Source: Comamonas sp.
GTDB lineage: Bacteria; Pseudomonadota; Gammaproteobacteria; Burkholderiales; Burkholderiaceae_C
Assembly: GCA_015478895.1 (NCBI GenBank)
Contig: JADMKK010000061.1
Coordinates: 1-52,287, forward strand
Length of the DNA stretch: 52,287 bases
Direction of reading: 5' to 3'
A program made the position numbers and the translations under genes. A model generated the notes under the pieces. That model was not told where the DNA came from and ran no database searches. It worked only from the letters and a program-made list of their open reading frames with translations. The stretch's first letter is position 1, and every line of letters begins with the position of its first letter. Positions 35,833-45,683 of the stretch are shown piece by piece.

Positions 35833-36329
35833 AAAATTCCCATCGCCAGGCCACTGGCCATGGCTGCGCCCAGCGCGTGGCATTGGGCCAAGTCGTCCAG
35901 GGCAATCTGCTTGGGGGCGGCAATGGCCTCAGGGGTCTGGGCGTGGGTGCAGACAATCAGCGGCTCGGCCACCGCTTTGAGCCGCCAGCCGGTGGCAATG
36001 CGTGCCATCTGGCGGGCAGCATTGCTGCCATCGCTGCCTGCGCAAACCAGCGCGGCATACGGGCGGCCATTGATCTGCTCCAGCGCGCCGTAGTAGCTGC
36101 GGTCAAAAAAATCCTTCATCAAGCCGCTGATGGCTGCCAGGTTCTCGGGCGTGGCAAACACATAGCCATCGGCGTGCAGCACATCGGCAGGCCCCGCCTT
36201 GCTGGCGTGCAGCAATTGCACCTGCACATCGCTTGCAGACTGTGCCCCGTCGCGCAATGCTTCCACCATCTGCAAGGTGCCGCCGGTGTGCGAGTGGTAG
36301 ACGATCAGCAGGGATTTGGTAGTGCTCAT
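35829..36329 (-). CDS. Flavodoxin-like/NAD(P)H oxidoreductase family protein
   Basis: A 166-residue protein with the flavodoxin fold. The FMN phosphate loop is YHSHTGGTLQMVEAL near residues 11-25. GYVFATPENLAAISGLMKDF and YAALVCAGSDGSNAARQM give the other flavin-contacting loops. Homologues are usually annotated as flavodoxin family or NADPH-dependent FMN reductase-like proteins; the partner is unknown. Its stop lies inside or next to a palindromic repeat copy. It stands alone. Confidence 0.8.
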   Translation of the reverse strand: MSTTKSLLIVYHSHTGGTLQMVEALRDGAQSASDVQVQLLHASKAGPADVLHADGYVFATPENLAAISGLMKDFFDRSYYGALEQINGRPYAALVCAGSDGSNAARQMARIATGWRLKAVAEPLIVCTHAQTPEAIAAPKQIALDDLAQCHALGAAMASGLAMGIF

Positions 36330-36359
36330 GGGCGCAGCTTAAGACAAGGGCATCCACAA

Positions 36360-36450
36360 AAAAAGAGCTGCCTGCCCTTGTGTTGACTGGTTTTCAGAGG
36401 CATATCTATCCAAAAATCAAGTAACACAACGGCAAACAGCTCCTTTTATC
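36360..36450. repeat. Dispersed palindromic element, long form (between the flavodoxin gene and lapB)
   Basis: AGAGCTGCCTGCCCTTGTGT and ACACAACGGCAAACAGCTC are near-complementary arms with an inner TGACTGGTTTT / AAAATCAAGT pairing. It lies just after the lapB stop and could end the transcript of the minus-strand block. Confidence 0.7.
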
Positions 36451-36462
36451 AGAGCGAGCTGC

Positions 36463-37623
36463 TTACAGCTCTTCGACGCGGCGGGCCGGGTAGCTGTCCC
36501 AGCTCTGGCAGCCAGGGCAATGCCAGAAGTGCTGGCGTGCTTCAAAGCCGCAGGCCGCGCAGCGGTAGCGCGTGAGCGGCTTGCTGGCGTGCTCCAGCGC
36601 TTTTTGTACGGCGGGGTGGTGCTCTTCATGCACCAGCTTTTCACCGGCCAGCCATTTGGTTGCAGCGACCAGAGAGGGCTCTTGGCCCAAGTGCTGCACA
36701 TACCAGTCACGGCTGTCACTGTCTGGTTCGGTGGTCGGAGCAACGTTCAGGGCCACCAAGGCATCCAGCAAATCCAGCGATGGCGCTTGCGCATACCGGC
36801 TGCGCAGCAATTGCGCAGCAGCCTCTTGCTGGCCAGCAGCCGCCGCCACCTCCAGCATCAAGGGCACGGCCAGCGGAAAGCTTTGCGGCGTAGCCTGTGC
36901 CAGCTCTTGCAGGGTTTGCCACGCAGCTTGCGACTGGTTCAGGCGGTGCTGTACGCGCGCCAGCTCCAAGCGCGGACGCGGGCTTTGCGGGGCAATGTGC
37001 ACCGCTTCAAGCAGCAATGGCGTAGCCGCTTGCAGCTGCGCGTTGCTGGTTTGCTCGTGCGCCTGCTCACACAGGTAATGCGCAAGCCGGCCGCTGAAGT
37101 CGCCTTGGTGAGACGTTTGCATGCGGCGGGCAATATCGGCGGCCTGCTCCCAGTCGCGGGAGCGCTCGTAAATCGCCAGCAAGGCCAGACGTGCCTGCGC
37201 TTCGTGGCTGGTGCCTTCGAGGCGGCGCAGCGCTTCTTCTGCGCGATCCAGCAGGCCGGCCTTCAGGAAATCTTGGGCCAGGCCATGCTGGGCGCGGTCA
37301 CGGTCTTCTTTGGACAGATCAGCGCGCGAGAGCAAATGCTCATGCACGCGCACAGCGCGGTGGTACTCGCCACGGCGGCGAAACAGATTGCCCAGCGCAA
37401 AGTGCAGCTCGGAGGTGTCCGGGTCTTTCTGTACCGCTTCAATAAAGGCATCAATGGCCTTGTCTTGCTGCTCGTTGAGCAGAAAGTTCAGACCTTTGAA
37501 ATACGCCTTGGGAGCCTGGCGGTTTTCCTGGCGGATTTGGCGCAAGTCCATGCGCGAGGCCAGCCAGCCCAGCGCAAAAGCCAGCGGCAGGCCCAGAAGA
37601 ATCCAACTGAGATCAAAGTCCAT
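36463..37623 (-). CDS. lapB: LapB (YciM), LPS assembly/LpxC regulation TPR protein
   Basis: A 386-residue protein anchored by one N-terminal span (WILLGLPLAFALGWLASR, about 5-25). It carries many TPR repeats (LNEQQDKAIDAFIEAVQKDP; LHFALGNLFRRRGEYHRAV) and a C-terminal rubredoxin-like domain (YRCAACGFEARQHFWHCPGC). In E. coli LapB links the FtsH protease to LpxC and so balances LPS with phospholipid synthesis. I start at the ATG at 37623 (MDFDLSW); the frame extends 18 codons upstream into lapA. It overlaps lapA by 11 bases, suggesting translational coupling. Confidence 0.93.
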   Translation of the reverse strand: MDFDLSWILLGLPLAFALGWLASRMDLRQIRQENRQAPKAYFKGLNFLLNEQQDKAIDAFIEAVQKDPDTSELHFALGNLFRRRGEYHRAVRVHEHLLSRADLSKEDRDRAQHGLAQDFLKAGLLDRAEEALRRLEGTSHEAQARLALLAIYERSRDWEQAADIARRMQTSHQGDFSGRLAHYLCEQAHEQTSNAQLQAATPLLLEAVHIAPQSPRPRLELARVQHRLNQSQAAWQTLQELAQATPQSFPLAVPLMLEVAAAAGQQEAAAQLLRSRYAQAPSLDLLDALVALNVAPTTEPDSDSRDWYVQHLGQEPSLVAATKWLAGEKLVHEEHHPAVQKALEHASKPLTRYRCAACGFEARQHFWHCPGCQSWDSYPARRVEEL

Positions 37624-37924
37624 GGATGGTGGGTGGGAGAGGGTCGTTGGCGTTGGGGGCGGCTTGCACAGCGTCATCGGCCTGCGCAGCGGGCGCTTTG
37701 CTCAGCTTGGCAGCGGTGTTGCGGTGCATCCACCAGCGGGGCACCATCACCAGCACGCCAGCAATCAGGCCTGCCACAAAGGCGGCCAGCACCACCAGCA
37801 CCAGCGGCGCTTGCCAGTTCGTACCAAAGAAGAAGTTCACGAACACTTCTTGCTGGTTATTGAGCGCAAAGGCAAACAGGGTGAAAAAAATGGCTGCCTT
37901 GAGCAGCCACAGCAGGTATTTCAT
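37613..37924 (-). CDS. lapA: LapA (YciS) domain protein
   Basis: A 103-residue inner-membrane protein with two spans (about 3-22 and 40-62: KYLLWLLKAAIFFTLFAFAL and LVLVVLAAFVAGLIAGVLVM) and the family motif NNQQEVFVNFFFGTNWQAPL between them, followed by a cytoplasmic tail. It is paired with lapB, as in many proteobacteria, and overlaps it by 11 bases. Confidence 0.92.
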   Translation of the reverse strand: MKYLLWLLKAAIFFTLFAFALNNQQEVFVNFFFGTNWQAPLVLVVLAAFVAGLIAGVLVMVPRWWMHRNTAAKLSKAPAAQADDAVQAAPNANDPLPPTIHGL

Positions 37925-38010
37925 GCGAGCCCTTCCTTGTTGCCTTGAATTCTAGGCGCACAAGCGGGCTGCTGAGTCATAGGCGGTGTAAGACCAGCGA
38001 CCAGAGGTCT

Positions 38011-38334
38011 TCAATCGTTGGCAGCAGGGGCTGCCACAGGCGCCACGGGTGCGCTCTGAAAGTCAACGGCTTCGCGCAAGGCTTTGCCGGGTTTGAAATG
38101 CGGCACACGCTTTTCAGGAATTTGCACGGATTCACCACTACGGGGGTTGCGCCCAATGCGAGCAGGGCGGCGGGTCACCGAAAAACTGCCAAAACCACGT
38201 ATCTCAATGCGCTGGCCATGCACCAGGGCATCGCTGACGGCATCTTGAATGGTTTTGACGGCGTGTTCGGCATCACGCTGTGTGAGTTGGGCAAAACGGG
38301 CTGCCAGCTCTTCAACTAAATCGGATCGGGTCAT
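38011..38334 (-). CDS. ihfB: Integration host factor beta subunit
   Basis: A 107-residue DNA-bending protein. It begins [17 protein letters not shown], and the beta-arm contains [28 protein letters not shown] and the conserved [14 protein letters not shown]. The Ala/Pro tail of about 15 residues is longer than in E. coli. It lies directly after rpsA, as in many proteobacteria. Confidence 0.96.
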   Translation of the reverse strand: MTRSDLVEELAARFAQLTQRDAEHAVKTIQDAVSDALVHGQRIEIRGFGSFSVTRRPARIGRNPRSGESVQIPEKRVPHFKPGKALREAVDFQSAPVAPVAAPAAND

Positions 38335-38361
38335 GGAGCAATCATCCCAAGCAGTACTTGG

Positions 38362-38393
38362 AAAAAACGACGGGCGCCGTAAAAGCGCCCGCC
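38362..38393 (-). terminator. Intrinsic terminator between rpsA and ihfB
   Basis: Read on the minus strand, CGGGCGC, a TTTTACG loop and GCGCCCG are followed by TCGTTTTTT. It would separate rpsA from ihfB, at least partly. Confidence 0.8.
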
Positions 38394-38430
38394 GGGGTCA
38401 TTTACCTGAGGTTAAGCAGGCGAAGACTTT

Positions 38431-40116
38431 TTACTTGTTGTCGGCGTCCAGCTTGGCGCGCAACAAAGCGCCCAGGCTCGTTGTACCGGCATTTTCCTTG
38501 GACGACTGAGCCGACAGGGAAGCCATGGCTTCGTTTTGCTCAACCATGTCCTTTTGCTTGATGGACAGCTGGATGTTGCGGGTCTTGCGATCCACGTTGA
38601 TCACCACGGCAGTCACTTCGTCGCCTTCCTTCAGGACGGAACGCGCATCTTCCACGCGGTCACGCGACAGCTCGGACACACGCAGGTAGCCCAGAATGTC
38701 TTCGCCCAGGTCGATTTCAGCGCCCTTAGCGTCCACAGTCTTGACCTTACCGGTCACGATCTGGCCCTTGTCATTCACAGTTGCGAATGTGGTGAAGGGG
38801 TCGCTGTCCAGCTGCTTGATGCCCAGGGAGATGCGCTCGCGCTCGACGTCCACGCCCAACACGATGGCTTCAACTTCTTGGCCCTTCTTGTAGTTACGAA
38901 CGGCGGCTTCGCCAGTTTCGTTCCACGACAGGTCAGACAGGTGAACCAGACCGTCGATACCGGCAGCCAGACCCACGAACACGCCGAAGTCAGTGATGGA
39001 CTTGATGGGGCCCTTCACACGGTCGCCGCGCTTGGTGTTCTGAGCAAATTCTTGCCATGGGTTGGCCTTGCACTGCTTCATGCCCAAGGAGATGCGACGC
39101 TTGTCTTCGTCGATTTCCAGAACCATCACTTCAACTTCGTCACCCAGCGAAACCAGCTTGGAAGGAGCGATGTTCTTGTTGGTCCAGTCCATTTCGGACA
39201 CGTGTACCAAGCCTTCAATGCCGGGTTCCAGTTCCACGAATGCGCCGTAGTCAGCAATATTGGTGACCTTGCCGAACAGACGGGTAGCGGAAGGATAGCG
39301 GCGAGCAACGCCCATCCATGGGTCATCACCCATTTGCTTCAGACCCAGGGAGACACGGTTCTTTTCGGTGTCAAACTTCAGGATCTTGGCCATGATTTCT
39401 TGACCAGCTGTCACCACTTCGGAAGGGTGACGTACGCGGCGCCATGCCATGTCAGTGATGTGCAACAGGCCGTCGATACCGCCCAGGTCCACGAACGCAC
39501 CGTATTCGGTGATGTTCTTGACCACGCCCTGAACAATTGCGCCTTCCTTCAGGGTTTCCATCAGCTTGGCACGCTCTTCGCCCATGGAGGCTTCCACCAC
39601 AGCGCGACGGCTCAGCACAACGTTGTTGCGCTTGCGATCCAGCTTGATGACCTTGAATTCCATGGTCTTGTTTTCGTAAGGAGTCAGATCCTTAACGGGA
39701 CGTGTGTCGATCAGCGAGCCGGGCAAGAATGCACGGATACCGTTGACCAGAACAGTCAGGCCGCCCTTGACCTTGCCGGAAGTGGTGCCGGTGACGAATT
39801 CGCCGGATTCCAGAGCCTTTTCCAGAGACAACCACGAAGCCAGACGCTTGGCAGTGTCGCGCGACAGGATGGTGTCGCCATAGCCGTTTTCGATCGAACC
39901 GATCGCAACCGACACGAAGTCACCGACTTGCACTTCGATTTCGCCCTGGTCGTTCTTGAATTCGTCGATTGGCACGTAGGCTTCAGACTTCAAGCCAGCG
40001 TTCACCACCACAAAGTTGTGCTCAACGCGCACAACTTCAGCGGTGATAACTTCGCCAGGACGCATCTCAGTGCGGGTCAACGACTCTTCAAAAAGGGCGG
40101 CAAAAGATTCAGACAT
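38431..40116 (-). CDS. rpsA: 30S ribosomal protein S1
   Basis: A 561-residue protein with six S1 RNA-binding repeats. Typical S1 phrases recur: [60 protein letters not shown] and [17 protein letters not shown]. It begins [20 protein letters not shown], as in other betaproteobacteria. It brings mRNA to the 30S subunit. It lies downstream of the aroA/cmk gene, matching the conserved cmk-rpsA-ihfB order. Confidence 0.98.
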   Translation of the reverse strand: MSESFAALFEESLTRTEMRPGEVITAEVVRVEHNFVVVNAGLKSEAYVPIDEFKNDQGEIEVQVGDFVSVAIGSIENGYGDTILSRDTAKRLASWLSLEKALESGEFVTGTTSGKVKGGLTVLVNGIRAFLPGSLIDTRPVKDLTPYENKTMEFKVIKLDRKRNNVVLSRRAVVEASMGEERAKLMETLKEGAIVQGVVKNITEYGAFVDLGGIDGLLHITDMAWRRVRHPSEVVTAGQEIMAKILKFDTEKNRVSLGLKQMGDDPWMGVARRYPSATRLFGKVTNIADYGAFVELEPGIEGLVHVSEMDWTNKNIAPSKLVSLGDEVEVMVLEIDEDKRRISLGMKQCKANPWQEFAQNTKRGDRVKGPIKSITDFGVFVGLAAGIDGLVHLSDLSWNETGEAAVRNYKKGQEVEAIVLGVDVERERISLGIKQLDSDPFTTFATVNDKGQIVTGKVKTVDAKGAEIDLGEDILGYLRVSELSRDRVEDARSVLKEGDEVTAVVINVDRKTRNIQLSIKQKDMVEQNEAMASLSAQSSKENAGTTSLGALLRAKLDADNK

Positions 40117-40274
40117 GTATTTCCTTGTCCGTTTTACAGGTTTCCGGCCGCACTATTGCGGCGCGTTTTTAGGGCTGTAAGCGGAGGTGCAGATAAAACT
40201 GCGGGTTAGAGGTTGAAAACCGTGTCCCAGTGCGACAAAGCGCGGATGTAGGAAACGGGCCCAATGTGCCAATT

Positions 40275-42311
40275 TCAAGCGCGGGACGCAAAAACTTGGC
40301 GTTGCTCCCACCAGGATAAAACTTGCTGCACGGCCTCATCGATCGTGCTTTGAGAGTTGTCCCAGTGAAAGGCATCTTGTGCGGGCTTCAGGGGCGCTGC
40401 AGCGCGATTCATATCGCGGGCATCGCGGGCTTGAAGATCCGCCAAAAGGTCTCGCATATTAGCAGAAAGTCCCTTGGAAATCAATTGCTTGTAACGGCGC
40501 TCGGCGCGGCACTCGGCCGTGGCCGTGAGATACACCTTCAGCGAGGCATTCGGGAAGATCACCGTACCCATGTCGCGACCATCCGCGACCAGGCCAGGAA
40601 GCTGGCAAAAGTCGCGCTGCACCTGTAGCAATGCCTCTCGCACCACGGGAAAAACCGATACGCGGGACGCATTCATGCCCGCTTCTTCGGTGCGAATGGC
40701 GAGGGTGATGTCTTCGCCATCAAGCAGCACGCGCTGGTCTGGCGTGAAGGTGATGACCTTGCTGCGAACGAGGTCTGCAATCGCGGATGCGTTGACCTCG
40801 GTCATGTCCAAGCCAGCACGCGAGGCCACCAAACCAGTGATGCGATACAGCGCGCCAGAGTCCATTAAATGAAAGCCCAAGCGTTCGGCTACCAGCGCGG
40901 CAACCGTACCTTTGCCGGAAGCGGTAGGCCCGTCGATGCAGATAACGGGGGCAGAGAGTGTGGGCTGGGTCACGCTAAACAGGGCTTCGAAATAGTCCGG
41001 AAAGGTTTTGCCGACGCATTTCGGGTCTTCAATGCGCACGGGCAGGCCCGCCGGGTTGAATGCGGCCAGTGAAAAGCACATGGCCACGCGGTGGTCGTCA
41101 TAGGTGTGAATGCTGGCCGCTTTCCAGTCACCGACGGCGACGGGGGGCGTGATGCGGATGAAGTCTGCGCCTTCTTCCACGGTGGCTCCGAGCTTGCGCA
41201 GCTCAGTGGCCATCGCGGCGATGCGGTCGGTTTCCTTGACGCGCCAGCTGGCAATGTTGCGCAGCGTGGTGGTGCCGTCGGCATACAAAGCCATGGCGGC
41301 CAGCGTCATGGCGGCATCGGGGATGTGGTTGCAGTCCAGGTCAATGGCCTTTAAAGGCCAGGCGCCGCGTGAGACATGCAGCCAGTTGGGGCCGCTTTCG
41401 ACGATTGCGCCCATGGCCTGGGCTGCTTCCACAAAGCGGATATCGCCCTGGATGGAATCTTGGCCCACACCCAATACTTTGATGCCATTTATGCCACTAG
41501 CCCCCGTGGATATTGCGCCAAGTGCTATGAAATAGCTGGCCGATGAGGCATCGGCCTCGACGTGGATATCGCCAGGCGACTGGTAGCGGCTGCCCGCTGC
41601 AATGGTGAAACGCTGCCAGTTGTCGTTGTCGACCCTAATGCCAAAGCGCGCCAGCAGCTCCAGCGTGATGTGGATGTAGGGCTTGGAGATCAGCTCGCCC
41701 ACCACTTCAATATGCACGGCCTCGTCCTTGGCAATCAAGGGCAGGGCCATGAGCAACGCCGTCAGGAACTGGCTGGAAACATCACCGCGCACTTGGATTG
41801 GCTGGCTGTGGTTGAACTGGGAAAGCTCGGCGGGCGCAATGCGCAGCGGCGGGTAGCCATCGTTGCCCAGATAGTCGATGCGGCAGCCGAGCTGGCGCAG
41901 TGCATCCACCAAATCGCCTATGGGGCGCTCGTGCATGCGCGGCACGCCGCTCATCTCAAAGTTGCCCTGTAGCAGCGACAGTGCCGCCGTCAGCGGACGC
42001 ATGGCCGTGCCGGCATTGCCCAAAAACAGGGCGTGTAAGTCGGTGCTGTGAAGCTGTCCGCCCAAGCCGCTAATGCGCAGCGGCTGGCCAGCGATAACGG
42101 CGGAAGGCTCCACCGCGCAGCCAATTTGCTGGAGCGCTTGCAGCATCACGCGGGTGTCGTCCGAGTCCAGCAGATCATGAATGGTGGTGGTGCCGTGGCT
42201 GAGCGCGGCGAGCAACAACACGCGGTTAGAGATGCTTTTGGAGCCGGGCAGTTGCACGCTCCCGCTGGCGCTTGCCAGGTGGGGTAGGTCAAGAAAGGCG
42301 GTCTGGTACAT
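40275..42311 (-). CDS. aroA-cmk: Bifunctional EPSP synthase/cytidylate kinase
   Basis: A 678-residue fusion. Residues 1-440 are AroA (EPSP synthase, shikimate pathway): [20 protein letters not shown] binds phosphate, [12 protein letters not shown] is the family motif, and [11 protein letters not shown] and [17 protein letters not shown] follow. Residues about 455-678 are CMP kinase: [18 protein letters not shown] is the P-loop, and [12 protein letters not shown] and [15 protein letters not shown] are diagnostic. Joining two genes that are neighbours in other proteobacteria is seen in several Burkholderiales. The tyrA stop lies 11 bases upstream of the start, so translation may be coupled. Confidence 0.95.
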   Translation of the reverse strand: MYQTAFLDLPHLASASGSVQLPGSKSISNRVLLLAALSHGTTTIHDLLDSDDTRVMLQALQQIGCAVEPSAVIAGQPLRISGLGGQLHSTDLHALFLGNAGTAMRPLTAALSLLQGNFEMSGVPRMHERPIGDLVDALRQLGCRIDYLGNDGYPPLRIAPAELSQFNHSQPIQVRGDVSSQFLTALLMALPLIAKDEAVHIEVVGELISKPYIHITLELLARFGIRVDNDNWQRFTIAAGSRYQSPGDIHVEADASSASYFIALGAISTGASGINGIKVLGVGQDSIQGDIRFVEAAQAMGAIVESGPNWLHVSRGAWPLKAIDLDCNHIPDAAMTLAAMALYADGTTTLRNIASWRVKETDRIAAMATELRKLGATVEEGADFIRITPPVAVGDWKAASIHTYDDHRVAMCFSLAAFNPAGLPVRIEDPKCVGKTFPDYFEALFSVTQPTLSAPVICIDGPTASGKGTVAALVAERLGFHLMDSGALYRITGLVASRAGLDMTEVNASAIADLVRSKVITFTPDQRVLLDGEDITLAIRTEEAGMNASRVSVFPVVREALLQVQRDFCQLPGLVADGRDMGTVIFPNASLKVYLTATAECRAERRYKQLISKGLSANMRDLLADLQARDARDMNRAAAPLKPAQDAFHWDNSQSTIDEAVQQVLSWWEQRQVFASRA
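41482..41534. repeat. Possible degenerate palindromic element inside aroA
   Basis: Read on the minus strand, ATAGCACTTGGCGC, then GGGGGCTAGTGGCATAAATG resembles the short form over about 45 bases, but with many changes. It falls in codons for [16 protein letters not shown], where the loop appears about five residues longer than in some AroA proteins. It could be chance. Confidence 0.25.
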
Positions 42312-42322
42312 GCGGAAAATAG

Positions 42323-43213
42323 TTAGGCGGTAGCGGCCGCATCTGCGGCAGATGCGTTAAAGCGGCACTGGGCACGCGCCGCGCTGGCGAGGGTGATCAT
42401 GTCTTGCAGGGCGCGGCCATCATCGGTTTGCAGCACGTGGGTGAAACTTTCCAGTGCCTGCTGAAAATGCTGGGCTTGCGCCAGTACTTCGCTTTTGTTG
42501 GCCAGCAGAATGTCGCGCCACATTTGCGGCTCCCCCGCCGCAATGCGGGTGAAATCACGAAAGCCGGGGCCTGCCAAGCTCAAAAAAGCATCGGCCTGCG
42601 CCTGGCCCATGACGCTTTGCATCATGGCAAATGCCAGCAGGTGCGGCAGGTGGCTTACGGCGGCAAAAGCGGCGTCATGCGTCTCGGGTGACATGACGCG
42701 CACATCGCAACCCAGCGCTGTCCACAGCGCTTGCGCCTTGTGCAAATGGCTGGTCAGTGTGTGCTCTGTCGGTGTCAAGATGACTTTTGCGCCGCGGTAC
42801 AACTGTGCGTCGGCATGCGCCACGCCGGCCACTTCTTTGCCGGTATTGGGGTGCGCAGGTACAAAGCTGGCCATCTGCTTGCCCAGCGCATTGCGTGCCG
42901 CCTGCACCACATCGGCTTTGGTGGAGCCCACGTCCATGATCAGCATGTCTGGGGTCACCAGATGCTGGATGGATTGGAGGGTGGCCTCGGTGGCTGCAAC
43001 GGGCACAGCCAGCAGCACCAAATCAGCGCCCGACGCGGCCAGCAGGGCGGAAGGGGCCTGCGCATCAATCACGCCCATTTTCAGAGCGCGTGCCGTGGTG
43101 TCGGGCGATTTGCTGTAGCCCACCACGCGCTTGACCAATCCCGCCTGCTTGAGTGCCAGCGCGAAGGAGCCACCCATGAGGCCGCAGCCGATCAATCCTA
43201 ATTGTTCAAACAT
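42323..43213 (-). CDS. tyrA: Prephenate dehydrogenase
   Basis: A 296-residue enzyme that oxidatively decarboxylates prephenate to 4-hydroxyphenylpyruvate. I start at the ATG at 43213 ([20 protein letters not shown]), preceded by GAGGAACAG; the open frame continues upstream into pheA without a plausible start. The NAD(P) motif is [11 protein letters not shown]. Active-site segments are [10 protein letters not shown] and [14 protein letters not shown] (His), with [14 protein letters not shown] further on. It lies 13 bases after pheA and 11 before aroA/cmk. Confidence 0.94.
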   Translation of the reverse strand: MFEQLGLIGCGLMGGSFALALKQAGLVKRVVGYSKSPDTTARALKMGVIDAQAPSALLAASGADLVLLAVPVAATEATLQSIQHLVTPDMLIMDVGSTKADVVQAARNALGKQMASFVPAHPNTGKEVAGVAHADAQLYRGAKVILTPTEHTLTSHLHKAQALWTALGCDVRVMSPETHDAAFAAVSHLPHLLAFAMMQSVMGQAQADAFLSLAGPGFRDFTRIAAGEPQMWRDILLANKSEVLAQAQHFQQALESFTHVLQTDDGRALQDMITLASAARAQCRFNASAADAAATA

Positions 43214-43226
43214 GACCGTCTGTTCC

Positions 43227-44327
43227 TCAAGCGGACACTGGGTACGTGCCCAGCACCTTGTAGAAGGCCGACAGGTCTTGCAACTCTTGCAGCGCCGCCT
43301 GCACATTGGGTTGTGCGGAGTGACCTTCCAGGTCAATGTAGAAGTAATACTCCCACTGGCCGGTGCGCGCAGGGCGCGACTCAAACCGCGTCATCGATAC
43401 GCCGTGCGTCTTCAAAGGCACCAGCAAATCATGCACAGCCCCGGGGCGGTTTGGCACGGAGATGACCAGGCTGGTGCAATCTTTGGCCGATGGCGCTGCG
43501 GTTGCCAGCGTGTGCGGCAGGCAAATCACGGCAAAGCGCGTGCGGTTGTAGGCATCGTCCTGAATCGCATGGCTGACGATGTGCAGACCAAACTGCTGCG
43601 CCGCGCGCTCGCTGCTAATGCCCGCCCATGTTGGGTTCAGGGCGGCCAGGCGTGCACCTTCAGCGTTGCTCTCAACCGGGCGGCGTTCCGCATCGGGCAG
43701 GTGTTTGGACAGCCAGGCGTGGCATTGCGCCAGCCCTTGCGGGTGGGCCGCCACCACTTCAATGCCCTCCAGCGAACTGCTGGAGCGCAGCAGGTGGTGG
43801 CGAATCAGCATGCTGACTTCACCCACGATGTGGCAGGGCGTGTTGCGGAACATGTCCAGCGTGCGGTTGACCACGCCTTCGGTGGAATTCTCTACGCCCA
43901 CGACGCCATACTGCGCGCTGCCGGCAGCGGTGGCGTGAAAGACTTCTTCAAAGGTGTTGCAGTACAAAAAGTCCGCTGCGCCGCCAAAGTACTGCACGGC
44001 CGCTTCCTCGCAGAACGTGCCTTCCGGGCCGAGCACGGCCACGCGCTGCGGTGATTCGAGCGCCAGGCAGGCAGACATGATTTCGCGCCAGATGGCTGCG
44101 ACATGCGGGCCTTTGAGCGGGCCCTGGTTGTGAACTTTGATCTTCTCGATGACCTGTGCCACACGGTCGGGGCGAAAGAACGTCGTACCTTCTTGTTTCT
44201 TGAGCTCACCGACTTGCTCGGCCACGCGGGCACGCTGGTTGACCAGCTCCAGCAGTTGATTGTCCAGACTGTCAATCTGATTGCGCAGCTGCAGCAGCTC
44301 TGGTGTGGCTTGGGGTTGTGTGCTCAT
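43227..44327 (-). CDS. pheA: Bifunctional chorismate mutase/prephenate dehydratase
   Basis: A 366-residue P-protein that makes phenylpyruvate from chorismate. Residues about 10-95 are an AroQ chorismate mutase domain (LRNQIDSLDNQLLELVNQRA, RVAEQVGELKKQEG). Residues 95-275 are the dehydratase (VAVLGPEGTFCEEAAVQYF; GVVGVENSTEGVVNRTLD), and the ACT domain from about 285 (LVISVPNRPGAVHDLLVPL; ESRPARTGQWEYYFYIDLEG) is the phenylalanine sensor. It lies just upstream of tyrA on the same strand, after serC. Confidence 0.96.
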   Translation of the reverse strand: MSTQPQATPELLQLRNQIDSLDNQLLELVNQRARVAEQVGELKKQEGTTFFRPDRVAQVIEKIKVHNQGPLKGPHVAAIWREIMSACLALESPQRVAVLGPEGTFCEEAAVQYFGGAADFLYCNTFEEVFHATAAGSAQYGVVGVENSTEGVVNRTLDMFRNTPCHIVGEVSMLIRHHLLRSSSSLEGIEVVAAHPQGLAQCHAWLSKHLPDAERRPVESNAEGARLAALNPTWAGISSERAAQQFGLHIVSHAIQDDAYNRTRFAVICLPHTLATAAPSAKDCTSLVISVPNRPGAVHDLLVPLKTHGVSMTRFESRPARTGQWEYYFYIDLEGHSAQPNVQAALQELQDLSAFYKVLGTYPVSA

Positions 44328-44340
44328 GGGTTTCTCGAAA

Positions 44341-44430
44341 AGTAGAGCAGCTTGTCCTCGTATCTAAAAGACTTCAGATGCAAAACTATCTGAAGTCCTT
44401 ATTTCATCAGGGCAAGTAGCTCTTATTTTT
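44341..44430. repeat. Dispersed palindromic element, long form (between serC and pheA)
   Basis: AGAGCAGCTTGTCCT and AGGGCAAGTAGCTCT form the outer arms. GACTTCAGAT and ATCTGAAGTC are an exact inner inverted repeat around GCAAAACT. It closely matches the copy at 4248-4342 and lies between co-directional genes of one block. Confidence 0.8.
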
Positions 44431-44459
44431 AAATGATCTGGAGGGTTGCCAAAGGCAGT

Positions 44460-45566
44460 TCAAGTGCTGGTGCGCTCAAAGTCCTGCATGTACCCGACCA
44501 GCGCCTGCACGCCTCCCATGGGCATGGCGTTGTACAAACTGGCGCGCATGCCGCCCACCGATTTGTGGCCCTTCAATTGCAGCAGTCCGCGCGCCTTGGC
44601 TCCGGCCAAAAATGCATCGTTGCGGCTTTCATCGCGCAGGAAAAACGGAATGTTCATGCGTGAGCGATAGGCCACGTCCACCTTGTTCAGGTACAGCTGC
44701 GAGGCGTCCAGATACTGGTAGAAAAAGTCGGCTTTGGCCTTGTTGCGCACTTCCATGGCGGCTACGCCGGTCAAGCTGCCTTCGGTTTGGCGCTTGAGCC
44801 ATTGGAAGGTCAAACCCGCCATGTAAATGCCCCAAGTGGGCGGTGTGTTGAACATGGACTGGTTGTCCGCCACGGTCTTGTAGTTAAAGGCCGAGGGGCA
44901 GATGTCCAGCGCGTGGCCCAGCAGGTCATCACGCACAATCACAATGGTCAGCCCCGCAGGGCCAATGTTCTTTTGCGCACCGCCAAAGGCCAGGCCGACG
45001 CGGCTCCAGTCCAGCGCCCGCGAGGCCACGTTAGAGGAGAAATCAATCACCAGCGGTGCATCGCAGCCCAATGCCTTCAAGTCCGGCAATTCTTGGAATT
45101 CGACGCCATGAATGGTCTCGTTGCTGCACAGGTGGACATATTGCGCATCGGCAGACAGCTTCCAGTCTTTGGCATCAGGCACGCTGGTGAAATTGCTGTC
45201 TTTGCCTGTGGCAGCCAAGCGTGGCGTGGCGTATTTGGCCGCTTCCTGGTGCGATTTTTGGCTCCAGCTGCCAGTCACCACAAAGTCGGCCACGCCGCCC
45301 TTGGATAAATTCAAAGGCACGATGGCGTTCTCCGCCAAACCACCGCCTTGCATGAACAAGATGTGAAAGTTGCTGGGCACGGCCAGCAGTTCGCGCAAGT
45401 TGGCCTCTGCGGTTTCATAGATGCTGATGAACTCTTTGCCACGGTGGCTCATCTCCATCACGCCCATGCCCGAACCGCCCCAATTGAGCATCTCGCTGGC
45501 GGCTTGTTGCAAGACTTCTTCGGGGATCGCAGCGGGACCTGCAGAGAAATTGAATGGGCGGCTCAT
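44460..45566 (-). CDS. serC: Phosphoserine aminotransferase
   Basis: A 368-residue PLP enzyme that makes phosphoserine from 3-phosphohydroxypyruvate; it also acts in pyridoxal phosphate synthesis. It begins [20 protein letters not shown] and has [13 protein letters not shown] and [17 protein letters not shown]. The Schiff-base lysine is in [18 protein letters not shown]. The C-terminus [16 protein letters not shown] is typical. It lies between gyrA and pheA in the conserved order. Confidence 0.97.
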   Translation of the reverse strand: MSRPFNFSAGPAAIPEEVLQQAASEMLNWGGSGMGVMEMSHRGKEFISIYETAEANLRELLAVPSNFHILFMQGGGLAENAIVPLNLSKGGVADFVVTGSWSQKSHQEAAKYATPRLAATGKDSNFTSVPDAKDWKLSADAQYVHLCSNETIHGVEFQELPDLKALGCDAPLVIDFSSNVASRALDWSRVGLAFGGAQKNIGPAGLTIVIVRDDLLGHALDICPSAFNYKTVADNQSMFNTPPTWGIYMAGLTFQWLKRQTEGSLTGVAAMEVRNKAKADFFYQYLDASQLYLNKVDVAYRSRMNIPFFLRDESRNDAFLAGAKARGLLQLKGHKSVGGMRASLYNAMPMGGVQALVGYMQDFERTST

Positions 45567-45595
45567 GGTTCTTCCATCAAATCACGCACCAGCAC

Positions 45596-45628
45596 AAGAC
45601 CATCCAGCGCTGGCAGCTATCAAAAAAA
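45596..45628. repeat. Partial copy of the dispersed palindromic element
   Basis: AGCGCTGGCAGCTATCAAAA resembles the right arm of the short form. The left arm is not clear. It lies between gyrA and serC, just before the gyrA terminator. Confidence 0.4.
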
Positions 45629-45640
45629 CGATCTTAGGTG

Positions 45641-45674
45641 AAAAAACACCCCACGGCTTGCGCAGTGGGGTGTC
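45641..45674 (-). terminator. Intrinsic terminator after gyrA
   Basis: Read on the minus strand, ACACCCCA, a CTGCGCAAGCCG loop and TGGGGTGT are followed by TTTTTT. It starts 10 bases after the gyrA stop. Confidence 0.85.
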
Positions 45675-45683
45675 GTTGTTTGC

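Noticed and set aside
38536-40209. A 557-codon frame antisense to rpsA
   Set aside because: rpsA is certain from six S1 repeats; the antisense frame has no family features.
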